DNA of 51,227 nt, taken from positions 1-51,227 of the forward strand of contig CACJLQ010000011.1 of the NCBI GenBank assembly GCA_902594275.1, given 5' to 3'. This stretch comes from an uncultured Litorivicinus sp. (lineage in GTDB: Bacteria; Pseudomonadota; Gammaproteobacteria; Pseudomonadales; Litorivicinaceae). Of this stretch, positions 1 through 8,195 are shown in pieces (within the stretch, counting starts at the first letter, position 1; every line of letters starts with the position of its first letter). The notes beneath the pieces were generated by a model. That model had not been told where the DNA came from. It did no database searches and worked only from the letters and a program-made list of their open reading frames with translations. Position numbers and translations under genes: made by a program.

Positions 1-719
1 TTCATCAGCGGGCCGACCTGCAGTCGGATAGACTCAAGTCGGGTCTTTAACTCAGTATGACTGTCCAGCTCGTCTCGCGACTCGGTGCCACTGATCCCGA
101 AGTCAGACGCATTTAAGATGACGACAGGCATCCCGTTATCGATCAGGGTGACGTCAACACCGTCAATAGAATCCTTCAGGTGACCACTTGGGTACAAAGC
201 CCCGCAGGTTGAGCCTGCTGTCTCTTTGAATTCACAGGTAACTGGGGCCGATACTCCCGGGACGCCGTCGATAGCGGAATTCCCTTTATAGGTTACGTTT
301 CCATTAGGAGTCTGGACCTGTAAGACAGCGATTTGATCTGTATTTTCCATAAATACAGAGACCTGTGTGACGTCACCCTTGGCCGATACGAGCCCCTGCT
401 CAATAGCAAAGGGCCCGACAGCCGAAAGAATATTTCCGCAGTTCTGTGAGTCGGTAACAATAGCCTGATCAACAAAAACTTGGAGGAATAAATAATCCAC
501 GTCACAGTCCGGATGAGACGATTTCTTGACGATTCCAACCTTGGAAGTCAGGGGATCAGCACCACCCATACCGTCAATCTGTCTATTATCCGGAGAGCCC
601 ATGATTTCTAGCAGTACCTGATCCCTCTCAGCAGGATCTGATGGCAAATCAGTGGCAAGAAAAATACCGCCTTTGGAGGTCCCTCCACGCATCCAGACAC
701 AGGGGATACCCTCAGACAT
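1..719 (-). CDS. ligU: 4-oxalomesaconate tautomerase, PrpF family (partial)
   Basis: The reverse strand reads an open frame from an ATG at 719 to the window edge, giving 239 residues of an expected 350 or so; the C-terminus is outside. It opens [18 protein letters not shown], the typical PrpF-family start with the Arg-Gly-Gly-Thr-Ser-Lys loop, followed by a [13 protein letters not shown] segment. PrpF relatives in lig and gal clusters (GalD, LigU) isomerise the keto/enol or double-bond forms of 4-oxalomesaconate so that the hydratase can use them; the fold is diaminopimelate-epimerase-like and cytosolic. The start overlaps the ligK stop by 8 bases (ATGTCTGA), so the two are translationally coupled. 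The specific substrate is inferred from the neighbouring ligJ and ligK; other PrpF members act on aconitates. Confidence 0.88.
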   Translation of the reverse strand, partial: MSEGIPCVWMRGGTSKGGIFLATDLPSDPAERDQVLLEIMGSPDNRQIDGMGGADPLTSKVGIVKKSSHPDCDVDYLFLQVFVDQAIVTDSQNCGNILSAVGPFAIEQGLVSAKGDVTQVSVFMENTDQIAVLQVQTPNGNVTYKGNSAIDGVPGVSAPVTCEFKETAGSTCGALYPSGHLKDSIDGVDVTLIDNGMPVVILNASDFGISGTESRDELDSHTELKTRLESIRLQVGPLM

Positions 720-1389
720 ATTTGAGGCCTTTTTCAGCGAGCTTTGGTCTCATATTGTAGATATCCAAACCAAGCTCACCGTTCGCCAACCTTGTTCGCT
801 TATCTTCTTCTTTAGCTTCCCGATCCAAGGCAGCCGAGAGAACCGACTCGGCTTCCGAATACCGAACAACGCAGACGCCATCATCATCCGCGATGACAAC
901 ATCACCTGGATTGACAATCTCCTCGGCGCAAACGATTTGTACATTGACGGAACCTAGTGTTTCTTTAATGGTTCCTTGTGCAAATACGTGCTTTGACCAG
1001 ACTGGAAAGTTCATTTCTCGAAGAATCTTCGTATCTCGTACCCCGCCCTCGACAATCAAACCCACGACGCCCCGAGCCTGCGCCGATGTGGCCAATAGAT
1101 CACCGAAAAAACCGTGATTCGATGGTGAAGTTGGGGCAAATACAAGAATATCGCCGGGCCGACACTGCTCGATCGCGACATGCACCATCCAGTTATCCCC
1201 GGCCGCACCCGAGATCGTGATCGCGTTACCCGCAACCGCCATATCTTGCTGTATCGGGCGCATATAGTCGGCTAGTAATCCTCTGCGGCCCTGTGCCTCG
1301 TGAACTGTCGCTACTCCCAAACGCGCCAAACCTTCTCTTATCTCTGGGCTTACCCGATCGATTTTCTGAACCACTACATTCTGCGACAT
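712..1389 (-). CDS. ligK: 4-carboxy-4-hydroxy-2-oxoadipate aldolase (RraA-like)
   Basis: This 225-residue protein belongs to the RraA-like/class II pyruvate aldolase family. LigK-type enzymes split 4-carboxy-4-hydroxy-2-oxoadipate to pyruvate and oxaloacetate, the last step of protocatechuate 4,5-cleavage, and usually also decarboxylate oxaloacetate. Family marks are a [11 protein letters not shown] stretch near residue 25, the glycine-rich [12 protein letters not shown] segment near residue 65, and the EGGVRDTK motif near residue 114 whose Arg-Asp pair binds metal and substrate. Length fits the family. It follows ligJ with one base between stop and start and overlaps ligU by 8 bases, so it sits inside a tight operon. 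Other RraA-like functions, such as RNase E inhibition, are unlikely in this context. Confidence 0.92.
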   Translation of the reverse strand: MSQNVVVQKIDRVSPEIREGLARLGVATVHEAQGRRGLLADYMRPIQQDMAVAGNAITISGAAGDNWMVHVAIEQCRPGDILVFAPTSPSNHGFFGDLLATSAQARGVVGLIVEGGVRDTKILREMNFPVWSKHVFAQGTIKETLGSVNVQIVCAEEIVNPGDVVIADDDGVCVVRYSEAESVLSAALDREAKEEDKRTRLANGELGLDIYNMRPKLAEKGLKYV

Positions 1390-1390
1390 A

Positions 1391-2407
1391 TCAACTTCCC
1401 AATTTCAGTCGACTGAAGACTTTCTTAGCATTACCGGAGAATATCTGCTGTTTTTCGTCAGCCGTAAGTTTAGTGTTGTTATCGATATACCGCTTGGTGT
1501 CGTCAAAATAGTGACCTGTCTCCGGATCAATCCCGCGCACCGCCCCAATCATTTCTGATGCAAACAAAATGTTCTCTACCGGGACGATATCTAGCAGCAA
1601 ATCGATGCCTCGTTGGTGATAGACGCAGGTATCGAAATAGATATTTTGGAGTGCCGACTCTTCCAAAGGCGCATACCCCTGATCTTGGAGAATTCCGCGG
1701 AAACGTCCCCAATGGTAGGGAACCGCTCCGCCACCATGAGGAATAATGATCTTCAGCGATGGAAAATCTTTGAACACATCCGACATCACCAATTGCTGAA
1801 ATCCAGTGGTATCAGCGCCGAGATAATGTGAGCCAGTCGTATGGAAGCAATCATTACAGGCTGCACTGACATGAACCATGGCAGGGATATCAAGCTCACA
1901 CATCACCTCGTAAATTGGATAAAATGACCGGTCTGCTAGGGACTGATCCTGCCAGTATCCTCCGGAGGGATCGGGGTTTAGATTGATCCCCAAGAACCCC
2001 AGCTCCTCAACCGTTCGACGAATCTCGGGAACCGACTTCTCCGGTGCGACACCGGGCGACTGAGGAAGCTGTGCGACTGGCGCAAAATTCTGTGGAAATA
2101 GGTCACAGACCCGCTTGATGATATCGTTCTGGTGTTGCGTCCAATTAAGGCTGGTCCATTCATTACCAACGTGATGACCCATCCAGCTCGCGCGTGGAGA
2201 AAAGATGGTCAGGTCGGTTCCCCGCTCCTGCTGAAGCTTAAGCTGATTCTTCTCGATCGACTCTCGGATCTCGTCGTCGGTTACATCGATCGACCCTTTC
2301 TCACCTTTGAATAAAGGATCGTTGACGACAGCTTCCTTCTGTGCCTGTCTGTAGGCACCCACACCCGGCGGTGTAGTGGTGTAGTGCCCATGGCAGTCAA
2401 TAATCAT
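1391..2407 (-). CDS. ligJ: 4-oxalomesaconate hydratase (amidohydrolase family)
   Basis: This 338-residue protein has the amidohydrolase-2 TIM-barrel signature. The N-terminus [11 protein letters not shown] carries the metal-binding His-x-His (H6, H8), MVHVSAAC near residue 180 carries a further barrel histidine, and [16 protein letters not shown] near residue 225 is the late His motif. LigJ-type enzymes hydrate 4-oxalomesaconate to 4-carboxy-4-hydroxy-2-oxoadipate. The sequence, including the [11 protein letters not shown] stretch after the metal motif, looks like LigJ rather than the related gamma-resorcylate decarboxylases. A 119-base gap separates it from the upstream dehydrogenase gene. 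I see no clear terminator there, only an AT-rich stretch, so an internal promoter is possible. Confidence 0.9.
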   Translation of the reverse strand: MIIDCHGHYTTTPPGVGAYRQAQKEAVVNDPLFKGEKGSIDVTDDEIRESIEKNQLKLQQERGTDLTIFSPRASWMGHHVGNEWTSLNWTQHQNDIIKRVCDLFPQNFAPVAQLPQSPGVAPEKSVPEIRRTVEELGFLGINLNPDPSGGYWQDQSLADRSFYPIYEVMCELDIPAMVHVSAACNDCFHTTGSHYLGADTTGFQQLVMSDVFKDFPSLKIIIPHGGGAVPYHWGRFRGILQDQGYAPLEESALQNIYFDTCVYHQRGIDLLLDIVPVENILFASEMIGAVRGIDPETGHYFDDTKRYIDNNTKLTADEKQQIFSGNAKKVFSRLKLGS

Positions 2408-2526
2408 TGTTTCTCCTCAATACTCTATCAGGACCGTATGTCTACTGGATCACTTTCACAAATAAAAATATGGCCGCTGAACCATAAAAATTCGACCTAT
2501 CGACCGCAGATCAACCTCAAAGCATG

Positions 2527-3408
2527 CTAACTCAGCTTTTCGTTGAGCAAGCGACTGAGTTTCGCCAGATCTTCTGTGTCGGGGTCGAGCGCCAAATCAC
2601 CAATTCGTTGCTGCCACTCGACGGTTGAGCATGTCATATCTGCCGACAAACCAGTCTCATGAATGGTCGCAACCACCTCACGCATCTCAGCCGCGCGACG
2701 AATACCGTGCTTACTCATCCGTTCGAGGTTATACCCACCACGCCTCAGCCAATCGAAGCCGTCAAAGCTCTCCGTCAGCGAGGCAATAATTTCAGGTTGG
2801 ATACCCAGACGTAGCGCCGTCAAAAAACATTCGGCACTCAGGGCCTCCATACCCTTGATCATAATTGATCGAGTCATTTTCAGTGCAGACGCTTGGCCGA
2901 CATCGGGACCGCAGAGAGACGCGTTATAACCAAAGTGGTTTAGAAAATTAACGCAATCCTCTGCGGAAGGGCCCGACACGAGAAGCGGTGTATCTAATCT
3001 TGAGGGATTCACTGGACTCATGATAGCCACGTCAGCCAACACACCACCCGCATCTGTAACCATCCGGGCATTAGATCTTTTGGTGCCTGGAGAGCAGGAG
3101 TTCATTTCGAGGTAGGTAAAGTCAGATCGAATACTTGAACAAACTTGCTCGCATGCGATAGCCGCTTGGTCGGCAGTTACCAAGCTGACAACCCAATCAA
3201 TACCTACGAGGCCGTCCTCCAACGACAACGCCGGCTGAAACCCTGCGCTCTGGATTCGCTCACGAAAACCGAACACTTTTGATGAAAGTTTCTGATCCCA
3301 AGCAACTGGGCTTTGGGATTTGAACCCTCCAGAAAGAGCCTCTCCAGCCTCACCAAACCCAACAAAACAAATATTATGATCAATAGACCAATCAGGTGAA
3401 GCTGTCAT
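2527..3408 (-). CDS. 6PGDH-like NAD(P)-binding dehydrogenase with DUF1932-type C-terminus
   Basis: The 293-residue protein has a Rossmann start with the GFGEAGEAL nucleotide-binding loop near residue 17 and the beta-hydroxyacid dehydrogenase layout. A GQASALKMTRS segment near residue 173 places a lysine where this superfamily has its catalytic one. The C-terminal half resembles DUF1932 proteins, annotated as 6-phosphogluconate-dehydrogenase-like. It lies inside the lig operon, 27 bases after ligC and 118 bases before ligJ, so it is probably co-transcribed. It is not one of the classical 4,5-cleavage enzymes. It could reduce or oxidise a hydroxyacid or keto-acid intermediate, but that is context only; the substrate is unknown. 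Confidence 0.75.
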   Translation of the reverse strand: MTASPDWSIDHNICFVGFGEAGEALSGGFKSQSPVAWDQKLSSKVFGFRERIQSAGFQPALSLEDGLVGIDWVVSLVTADQAAIACEQVCSSIRSDFTYLEMNSCSPGTKRSNARMVTDAGGVLADVAIMSPVNPSRLDTPLLVSGPSAEDCVNFLNHFGYNASLCGPDVGQASALKMTRSIMIKGMEALSAECFLTALRLGIQPEIIASLTESFDGFDWLRRGGYNLERMSKHGIRRAAEMREVVATIHETGLSADMTCSTVEWQQRIGDLALDPDTEDLAKLSRLLNEKLS

Positions 3409-3435
3409 AAAACGTCTCTATCAACCGCATTGAGA

Positions 3436-4389
3436 TCAACGCATCTTCTGCTCAATTTCATGCATGATTCTCATCGCTGGGAGGCATTGCTGCAGCGAAC
3501 TGTTGGGCTCTCTGTTGTCGAGAATCGCTGAGACAAACTCGCGATCGATAAGCTCGATGCCGTTCAACGAGACATCCACACCGGAAACATCAATCTGGTT
3601 GTTACGCCCATCGAATAAATCGTCATAACTCGCTATGAACGTACCGTTGTCGCAAATATATCTAAAGTAGGATCCAAGCGGGCCATCATTATTGAACGAC
3701 AGAGAGAGAGTACAGAGTTTTCCTGACTCAGTTTTCATCAAGATCGACATATCCATCGCTATTCCGAGATCAGGATGAATCGGACCTTGGATCGCATGAA
3801 CTTCCGTCACGTCTTCATCCGCTTGGTATCGGAATAAATCAATCGAATGACATGCATGGTGCCACAAAAGATGATCAGTCCAGGAACGCGGCTCACCCTT
3901 TGCGTTCATATTCGTTCGACGGAAAAAATAGGTCTGGATATCCATCTGCTGTATCGATAACTCGCCTGCAACTATCTTGTTATGCACCCACTGGTGAGAT
4001 GGATTGAATCTTCGGACATGTCCCGCCATTGCGACCAAGCCGGTCTCTTTCTGCTTCGCCGCTAAAGCCTCTGAGTCCGCCAAAGTGTCCGCCATCGGTA
4101 TCTCAATGAGGACATGCTTACTAGCAGCCATGGCTTTCAAACCCTGCTCGGCGTGTATTTGGGTAGGTGTAGCTAAGATGACAGCGTCTAGATCTGCCAA
4201 CCCGAGCATGTCGTCATAGTTATCAAACCGATTCGGTATGGAATATTGGTCGGCTACCCCGTTTGCCTTCTCTAGAGTGGTCGCCATCGCCGCCACAATT
4301 TCAACAGTATCGATCTGCGACAGTGCGTCTAGGTGCTTGGATCCGAATGCTCCATTTGCTCCCGCAACGCCGATACGAACTTTACTCAT
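3436..4389 (-). CDS. ligC: 4-carboxy-2-hydroxymuconate-6-semialdehyde dehydrogenase
   Basis: This 317-residue Gfo/Idh/MocA-family oxidoreductase starts with VRIGVAGANGAFGSKH, a Rossmann NAD(P)-binding loop, and has the family HVLIEIPMADT segment near residue 93, where the usual EKP is replaced by EIP as in LigC-type enzymes. LigC oxidises the hemiacetal of the ring-cleavage semialdehyde to 2-pyrone-4,6-dicarboxylate using NADP or NAD. The protein directly follows ligB in the operon (15 bases), which makes the assignment firm. Length matches LigC (about 315). The pyrone product would need a LigI lactonase, which is not encoded in this window. Confidence 0.92.
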   Translation of the reverse strand: MSKVRIGVAGANGAFGSKHLDALSQIDTVEIVAAMATTLEKANGVADQYSIPNRFDNYDDMLGLADLDAVILATPTQIHAEQGLKAMAASKHVLIEIPMADTLADSEALAAKQKETGLVAMAGHVRRFNPSHQWVHNKIVAGELSIQQMDIQTYFFRRTNMNAKGEPRSWTDHLLWHHACHSIDLFRYQADEDVTEVHAIQGPIHPDLGIAMDMSILMKTESGKLCTLSLSFNNDGPLGSYFRYICDNGTFIASYDDLFDGRNNQIDVSGVDVSLNGIELIDREFVSAILDNREPNSSLQQCLPAMRIMHEIEQKMR

Positions 4390-4404
4390 CGTTCAGTTCT
4401 CCCT

Positions 4405-5244
4405 TTATTTGTTCTCGAGGATAATGGCACCAAAGGCTGTAGCCGACACCGGTATATGATAAAGACGGAATATCTCCTCGACGTTGTCGCCGAGCGCACC
4501 TCGCATCACGTTCCACATGATCATCTCAACGCCCTCACAGCCCGCTTCGCGCATGAAATCTGTATGAGACAAACGCGTATTGGCTAGCGGGTCCTTGGTC
4601 AGGTTATCAAGAAATAGTTGATCAAATTCAGGATTCACCACTCCTACTCGCTCACCACCAAGTTGATGTGACAAACCGCCCGTTCCCCAAATTCCAACAG
4701 TGATGTCGTCTGGATACGACTCAATCGCCGTACCAATAGCCTGGCCAAGTTTGTAGCATCGAAGAGCCGTAGGTAATGGGTGCTGAATCACGTTAACGCA
4801 CACAGGCACGACAGCTGTCGGCCATTCTGAAGGCTGGCCATAAGCCACCGAGAGTGGCACCGTAAACCCGTGATCTAAATCCATACTGGCATTAACCGCG
4901 AGATCAAACTCGTCGGCCATCACCGACTCGATCAGATGCCACGCGAATTCAGGATGTCCCTGCATCTCAGGGACCTGTCGTGGGCCCCACCCTTCATCAG
5001 CCGGTCTGAACGACTCACCGACCCCAACCGTAAATGTCGAGTAACTATCGAGCGAAAACTCCGTCGCGTGATCGTTGTAGACGATGATATTCACGTCGGG
5101 AGTATTAGCCTTGTGCCAATTTCTCAGAGGCTCTAGTCCTTCGAACAGACTTTTCCAGTAAGCTTCGTGTGTCTTCCCGTTATCTATCGCGGCACCTAAA
5201 CCCGGAACGTGCGATGTACCCATCCCAGCGGTTAGTTTAGCCAT
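4405..5244 (-). CDS. ligB: Protocatechuate 4,5-dioxygenase beta subunit
   Basis: This is the catalytic subunit of the type II extradiol dioxygenase that opens protocatechuate between C4 and C5. With the ATG at 5244 the protein is 279 residues and begins MAKLTAGMGTSHVPGLG. H12 matches the first iron ligand of LigB, the NDHATEF motif supplies the second histidine near residue 59, GTGGLSHQLGG near 193 the catalytic histidine, and EGVEMIMWN near 240 the glutamate ligand. A longer in-frame start exists 15 bases upstream, but 5244 gives the conserved N-terminus. The start overlaps the ligA stop by 8 bases (ATGGCTAA), which couples translation of the two subunits of the dimer. Confidence 0.96.
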   Translation of the reverse strand: MAKLTAGMGTSHVPGLGAAIDNGKTHEAYWKSLFEGLEPLRNWHKANTPDVNIIVYNDHATEFSLDSYSTFTVGVGESFRPADEGWGPRQVPEMQGHPEFAWHLIESVMADEFDLAVNASMDLDHGFTVPLSVAYGQPSEWPTAVVPVCVNVIQHPLPTALRCYKLGQAIGTAIESYPDDITVGIWGTGGLSHQLGGERVGVVNPEFDQLFLDNLTKDPLANTRLSHTDFMREAGCEGVEMIMWNVMRGALGDNVEEIFRLYHIPVSATAFGAIILENK

Positions 5245-5632
5245 TATTCCACTCCTCAACTGAGCGATTACCGCTTATCGGACGTCCACCCTCGATCATC
5301 ATTTGCTGAAATTCGTTAAATGTGAGCCTTGGCTCTGCCATCTGTCCATACATCACTTGTGGTGGCTGCCTGTCGAACGACACAAGCTTAAAAGCATAGT
5401 AAACATTTGCTCCAAGCTTCAAAAGATCGAGATACCGGCGCTCTATAACGGCCAGCTTTTGCTCCTCTGTCATCTTAAAGGTATCTAGGTATGCCCTCTC
5501 GTTCTTAGAAAACTTATCACGGCAGGCTGCCTTATTGAGACTCATCAAAAACATATTCACGTGATAGCCCTTCCGGTATGTGCGGCTATCAAGGGGGTAG
5601 GTACCTGGTATTTTGTCGTAGTCTCTTTCCAT
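5237..5632 (-). CDS. ligA: Protocatechuate 4,5-dioxygenase alpha subunit
   Basis: The 131-residue helical LigA-family protein forms the small subunit of the LigAB dioxygenase and closes over the active site of LigB. Recognisable parts are RKGYHVNMFLMSLNK near residue 20, the central AYLDTFKMTEEQ helix and the RYLDLLKLGANVYY segment near residue 66. Length is slightly shorter than the roughly 139 residues of the Sphingobium protein. It is the first gene of the minus-strand lig operon, with an AAGG ribosome site just upstream of the ATG. The 239-base region ahead of it separates it from a divergent kinase gene and must hold the operon promoter. Confidence 0.95.
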   Translation of the reverse strand: MERDYDKIPGTYPLDSRTYRKGYHVNMFLMSLNKAACRDKFSKNERAYLDTFKMTEEQKLAVIERRYLDLLKLGANVYYAFKLVSFDRQPPQVMYGQMAEPRLTFNEFQQMMIEGGRPISGNRSVEEWNNG

Positions 5633-5871
5633 AAAAACCTTCTATATTAAATCTCTACGGTTCTCGCAACGTTAATTGATCACGGCCAAAAGCGGCCAAG
5701 GAAGAGCGATAAACCAATACCTCTTTAAGCTACGCGAATATAAAGTGGCAATCGAGATATGTGATTAAAAAGAGAATATCAAAGATAAGTGTACGCACTG
5801 GACTCGGATTCCAAATAAAAACACTATGATCCTGATATAACTTAGGTCTTTAAAACATTACCTGCGACTGA
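5633..5871. promoter_or_regulatory. Divergent promoter region of the lig operon and the kinase gene
   Basis: This 239-base AT-rich gap lies between ligA (minus) and the kinase (plus) and must contain the start signals of both. I see a direct repeat CGGCCAA at 5683-5689 and 5693-5699, ten bases (one helical turn) apart, close to the ligA side, which could be a regulator site. A weak TTAGGTCTTTAA (5842-5853) on the kinase side matches 10 of 12 bases of the palindrome found at four other promoters here. No LysR or IclR gene lies next to it, so its regulator is encoded elsewhere. Exact promoter boxes cannot be assigned with confidence. Confidence 0.45.
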
Positions 5872-6504
5872 GTGACCGGGATTATGCACAACTGGACCAA
5901 GCAGATTGACGGACTGACAGAGATTATAGAGACCATACGTAAGCCTTCCGATCACCGCGAATTGATCGCAATCGCCGGCCCTCCAGGTTCGGGGAAGACA
6001 AACTTAGCTAAAACTCTCTCGAACCGACTCACCCATTGCTCGTATTTATCGATGGATGGTTTCCACCTCGATAACCGCATTCTCACACAGAAGGGTTTAC
6101 GAGAACGTAAAGGTGCACCTGAAACATTTGATGTAAATGGATTCATGCATCTACTTAAGCGTCTTAAGAAAAAAGAAGAAATTTACGTCCCTGACTTCGA
6201 CCGACAGACCGAGCGGACCATCAATTGCGCATATCCGATACCAAACCACCATGACTTGGTAATCGTAGAGGGCAATTACCTACTACTCGATGAGCCCGAG
6301 TGGAGGGACCTAGACGATTATTGGCACCTCTCAGTTTTCGTTCAAATCAGCTTAGAAACGATCAAGACGCGCCTCATGCAACGGTGGAAGGCTCACGGGT
6401 TTGATGAGGAAAAAGCGGCCCGCTGGATTGAATCAAACGACATCCCTAATGCAGAAAGGGTACTAAAAAAAAGGGTCCCTGAAGACGTCACACTCTATAC
6501 ATAA
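5872..6504 (+). CDS. P-loop kinase, FrcK/YggC-like (uridine kinase/PanK superfamily)
   Basis: The 210-residue cytosolic P-loop kinase has the Walker A motif AGPPGSGKTNLA near residue 35, the family segment YLSMDGFHLDN near 58, a VPDFDRQTER substrate-loop motif near 105 and VIVEGNYLLLDEPEW near 129. This pattern is shared with FrcK-like and YggC proteins, relatives of uridine kinase and pantothenate kinase that phosphorylate small sugars or nucleosides. The true substrate is unknown. The longest frame begins with GTG at 5872; an ATG four codons later (5884) is equally possible and neither has a strong ribosome site. It is followed by a TRAP transporter 127 bases on, so it may act on that transporter's substrate, though that is only positional. 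Confidence 0.75.
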   Translation: MTGIMHNWTKQIDGLTEIIETIRKPSDHRELIAIAGPPGSGKTNLAKTLSNRLTHCSYLSMDGFHLDNRILTQKGLRERKGAPETFDVNGFMHLLKRLKKKEEIYVPDFDRQTERTINCAYPIPNHHDLVIVEGNYLLLDEPEWRDLDDYWHLSVFVQISLETIKTRLMQRWKAHGFDEEKAARWIESNDIPNAERVLKKRVPEDVTLYT

Positions 6505-6630
6505 AACTGAACAGAAGTGGAATGTGAGCCTTTGGCATTAAATCGATAATCGTTGGCGGTGTTAACACAAATGAGTTATTTTTCGCGTCACTATTTATAA
6601 AAATAATGAGTGTCGATTGGAGAAAACTGT

Positions 6631-7656
6631 ATGAAAAATATCCTTAAACTTGTCGGCTTAGCGATGTTCACATTTTCAACATCGCAATTCGCAATAGCAG
6701 AGTCGGTTACATTAAAGTTCCACACCTTCGTTCCGATGCCAGCCAACTCAAACGCAAAGTTCGTGAAGCCTTGGGCCGATAAAGTGGCCAACGAATCTAA
6801 CGGAGAAATTAAAGTAGAAATGTATCCGTCAATGCAGTTAGGCGGCGCGCCTCCTCAACTCGTTGACCAAGTGAGAGACGGAGTCGTTGACATTGTATGG
6901 ACAGTAGCTGGTTATACCCCTGGTCGATTCCCCAGATTAGAAGTGTTCGAATTACCGTTCATGCCGGCAACCGCAACCGCCACATCTCAGGCCATTCAAG
7001 AGTATGTCGATACAGTGGCGGCTGAGGATCTGAAAGACTATAAAGTCCTCGCAGTCCACGTGCATGCGCCCGGAAAAATCCATACGAAAAATCGTTTAAT
7101 CAAATCAGCATCGGATCTGAAAGGTCTTAAAATGCGTGGTCCAACCCGGCCAATTACTCAAATGTTAGAAAAGCTCGGCGCTACCCCGGTGGGGATGCCC
7201 GTACCTAAAGTAGCTCCCTCACTTTCGAAAGGAGTAATCGATGGGATGGTCGTACCATGGGAAATTATGCCGTCGTTCAAGCTACAGGAGCTTACAAAAG
7301 CGCACACAAATATTGCGGGCTCGCGGGGCTTATATACCAGCCCGTTTTTGTTCATCATGAATAAAGCTAAGTACGAGTCCTTGAGCGCAAAACATAAAGC
7401 CGTCATTGATAAAAATGCTGGGATGGCATTAGCAAAGCTTGCGGGTGAACTTTGGGATAGTTTTGAAGATCCTGCTAGGGGTCTTGCCGTGAAAGCTGGT
7501 GGGCAGTTCCATGAGCTATCAGGGGCACCCTTGAAGGAAATGCAGACAATCGGTGACCAACTAGTTTCCGATTGGATCAATAACTCGGCATCGCGGGGTC
7601 TGGACGGAAAGAAACTCGTCGATCAGGCTCGTAACTTAATCAAGAAGTATGAGTGA
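6631..7656 (+). CDS. dctP: TRAP transporter substrate-binding protein, DctP family
   Basis: This is the periplasmic receptor of a TRAP transporter. From the ATG at 6631 (preceded by a GGAG site) the protein has a Sec signal peptide, a Lys-led start and a hydrophobic stretch ending FAIA, with cleavage near residue 23. The mature part begins SVTLKFHTFVP and has DctP-family elements: MQLGGAPPQLVDQV, LKMRGPTRPITQML near residue 165 with the conserved arginine that binds the substrate carboxylate, and VPWEIMP. An upstream in-frame start seven codons earlier lacks a signal-like N-terminus. It overlaps dctQ by 8 bases. The ligand is probably a monocarboxylate or an aromatic acid, inferred from the family and the setting. 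Confidence 0.92.
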   Translation: MKNILKLVGLAMFTFSTSQFAIAESVTLKFHTFVPMPANSNAKFVKPWADKVANESNGEIKVEMYPSMQLGGAPPQLVDQVRDGVVDIVWTVAGYTPGRFPRLEVFELPFMPATATATSQAIQEYVDTVAAEDLKDYKVLAVHVHAPGKIHTKNRLIKSASDLKGLKMRGPTRPITQMLEKLGATPVGMPVPKVAPSLSKGVIDGMVVPWEIMPSFKLQELTKAHTNIAGSRGLYTSPFLFIMNKAKYESLSAKHKAVIDKNAGMALAKLAGELWDSFEDPARGLAVKAGGQFHELSGAPLKEMQTIGDQLVSDWINNSASRGLDGKKLVDQARNLIKKYE

Positions 7657-8191
7657 TCCGGAACCATCGAGTCCATTGAAAACAATTAAGTCCGACCCAG
7701 TGAATTGGGTCGGGCTTCTCCTTCGCAAATTCTCAACCTATGCCGCTTTTTTTGGAGGCTTTACACTCGTCATCCTTGTGGCCGTGAATGCGACCTCTAT
7801 AGCTGGTCGCAGCCTATTTGCAAGCCCATTGGTCGGCGATTTTGAACTTGTAGAGCTAGGTTGTGCGATCGCAATTTCATCATTCCTACCATTGTGTCTC
7901 CTGAAAAAAGGAAACGTAACGGTCGATTTTTTTTCAGCGAGATTTCCCCCAAAACTTATCCATAGCTTGGAAATATTTACAGATCTAATCTTCGTCGTGG
8001 TCTCGGCAACCTTCTCAATGCGCATGACCTTGGGTATTCAAGATTTCTACAAATACGGTGAAGAAACTATGCTCCTTCAGATACCAATCTGGATTCCATT
8101 TATCCCGGTCTTAGTCTCTTTTTATTTATTAACGGCCTGCGCCATATACAGCCTCGTATCCCATTATCTTAAGACCCTAAGGACCAGTTAA
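7649..8191 (+). CDS. dctQ: TRAP transporter small permease, DctQ family
   Basis: The 180-residue membrane protein has four predicted hydrophobic helices, roughly residues 27-50, 65-88, 105-125 and 148-170, as in DctQ. The loop LVGDFELVELGCAIAI with its acidic residues after the second segment is typical of the family. It pairs with the large subunit DctM to form the transporter core in the inner membrane. Its ATG overlaps the end of dctP by 8 bases (ATGAGTGA) and dctM starts 4 bases after its stop, so the three genes form one translational unit. Confidence 0.9.
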   Translation: MSDPEPSSPLKTIKSDPVNWVGLLLRKFSTYAAFFGGFTLVILVAVNATSIAGRSLFASPLVGDFELVELGCAIAISSFLPLCLLKKGNVTVDFFSARFPPKLIHSLEIFTDLIFVVVSATFSMRMTLGIQDFYKYGEETMLLQIPIWIPFIPVLVSFYLLTACAIYSLVSHYLKTLRTS

Positions 8192-8195
8192 CAGA

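Noticed and set aside
652..957. Plus-strand open frame across the ligU-ligK junction
   Set aside because: It lies opposite conserved lig genes, has no family resemblance and no ribosome site; it is a shadow frame.
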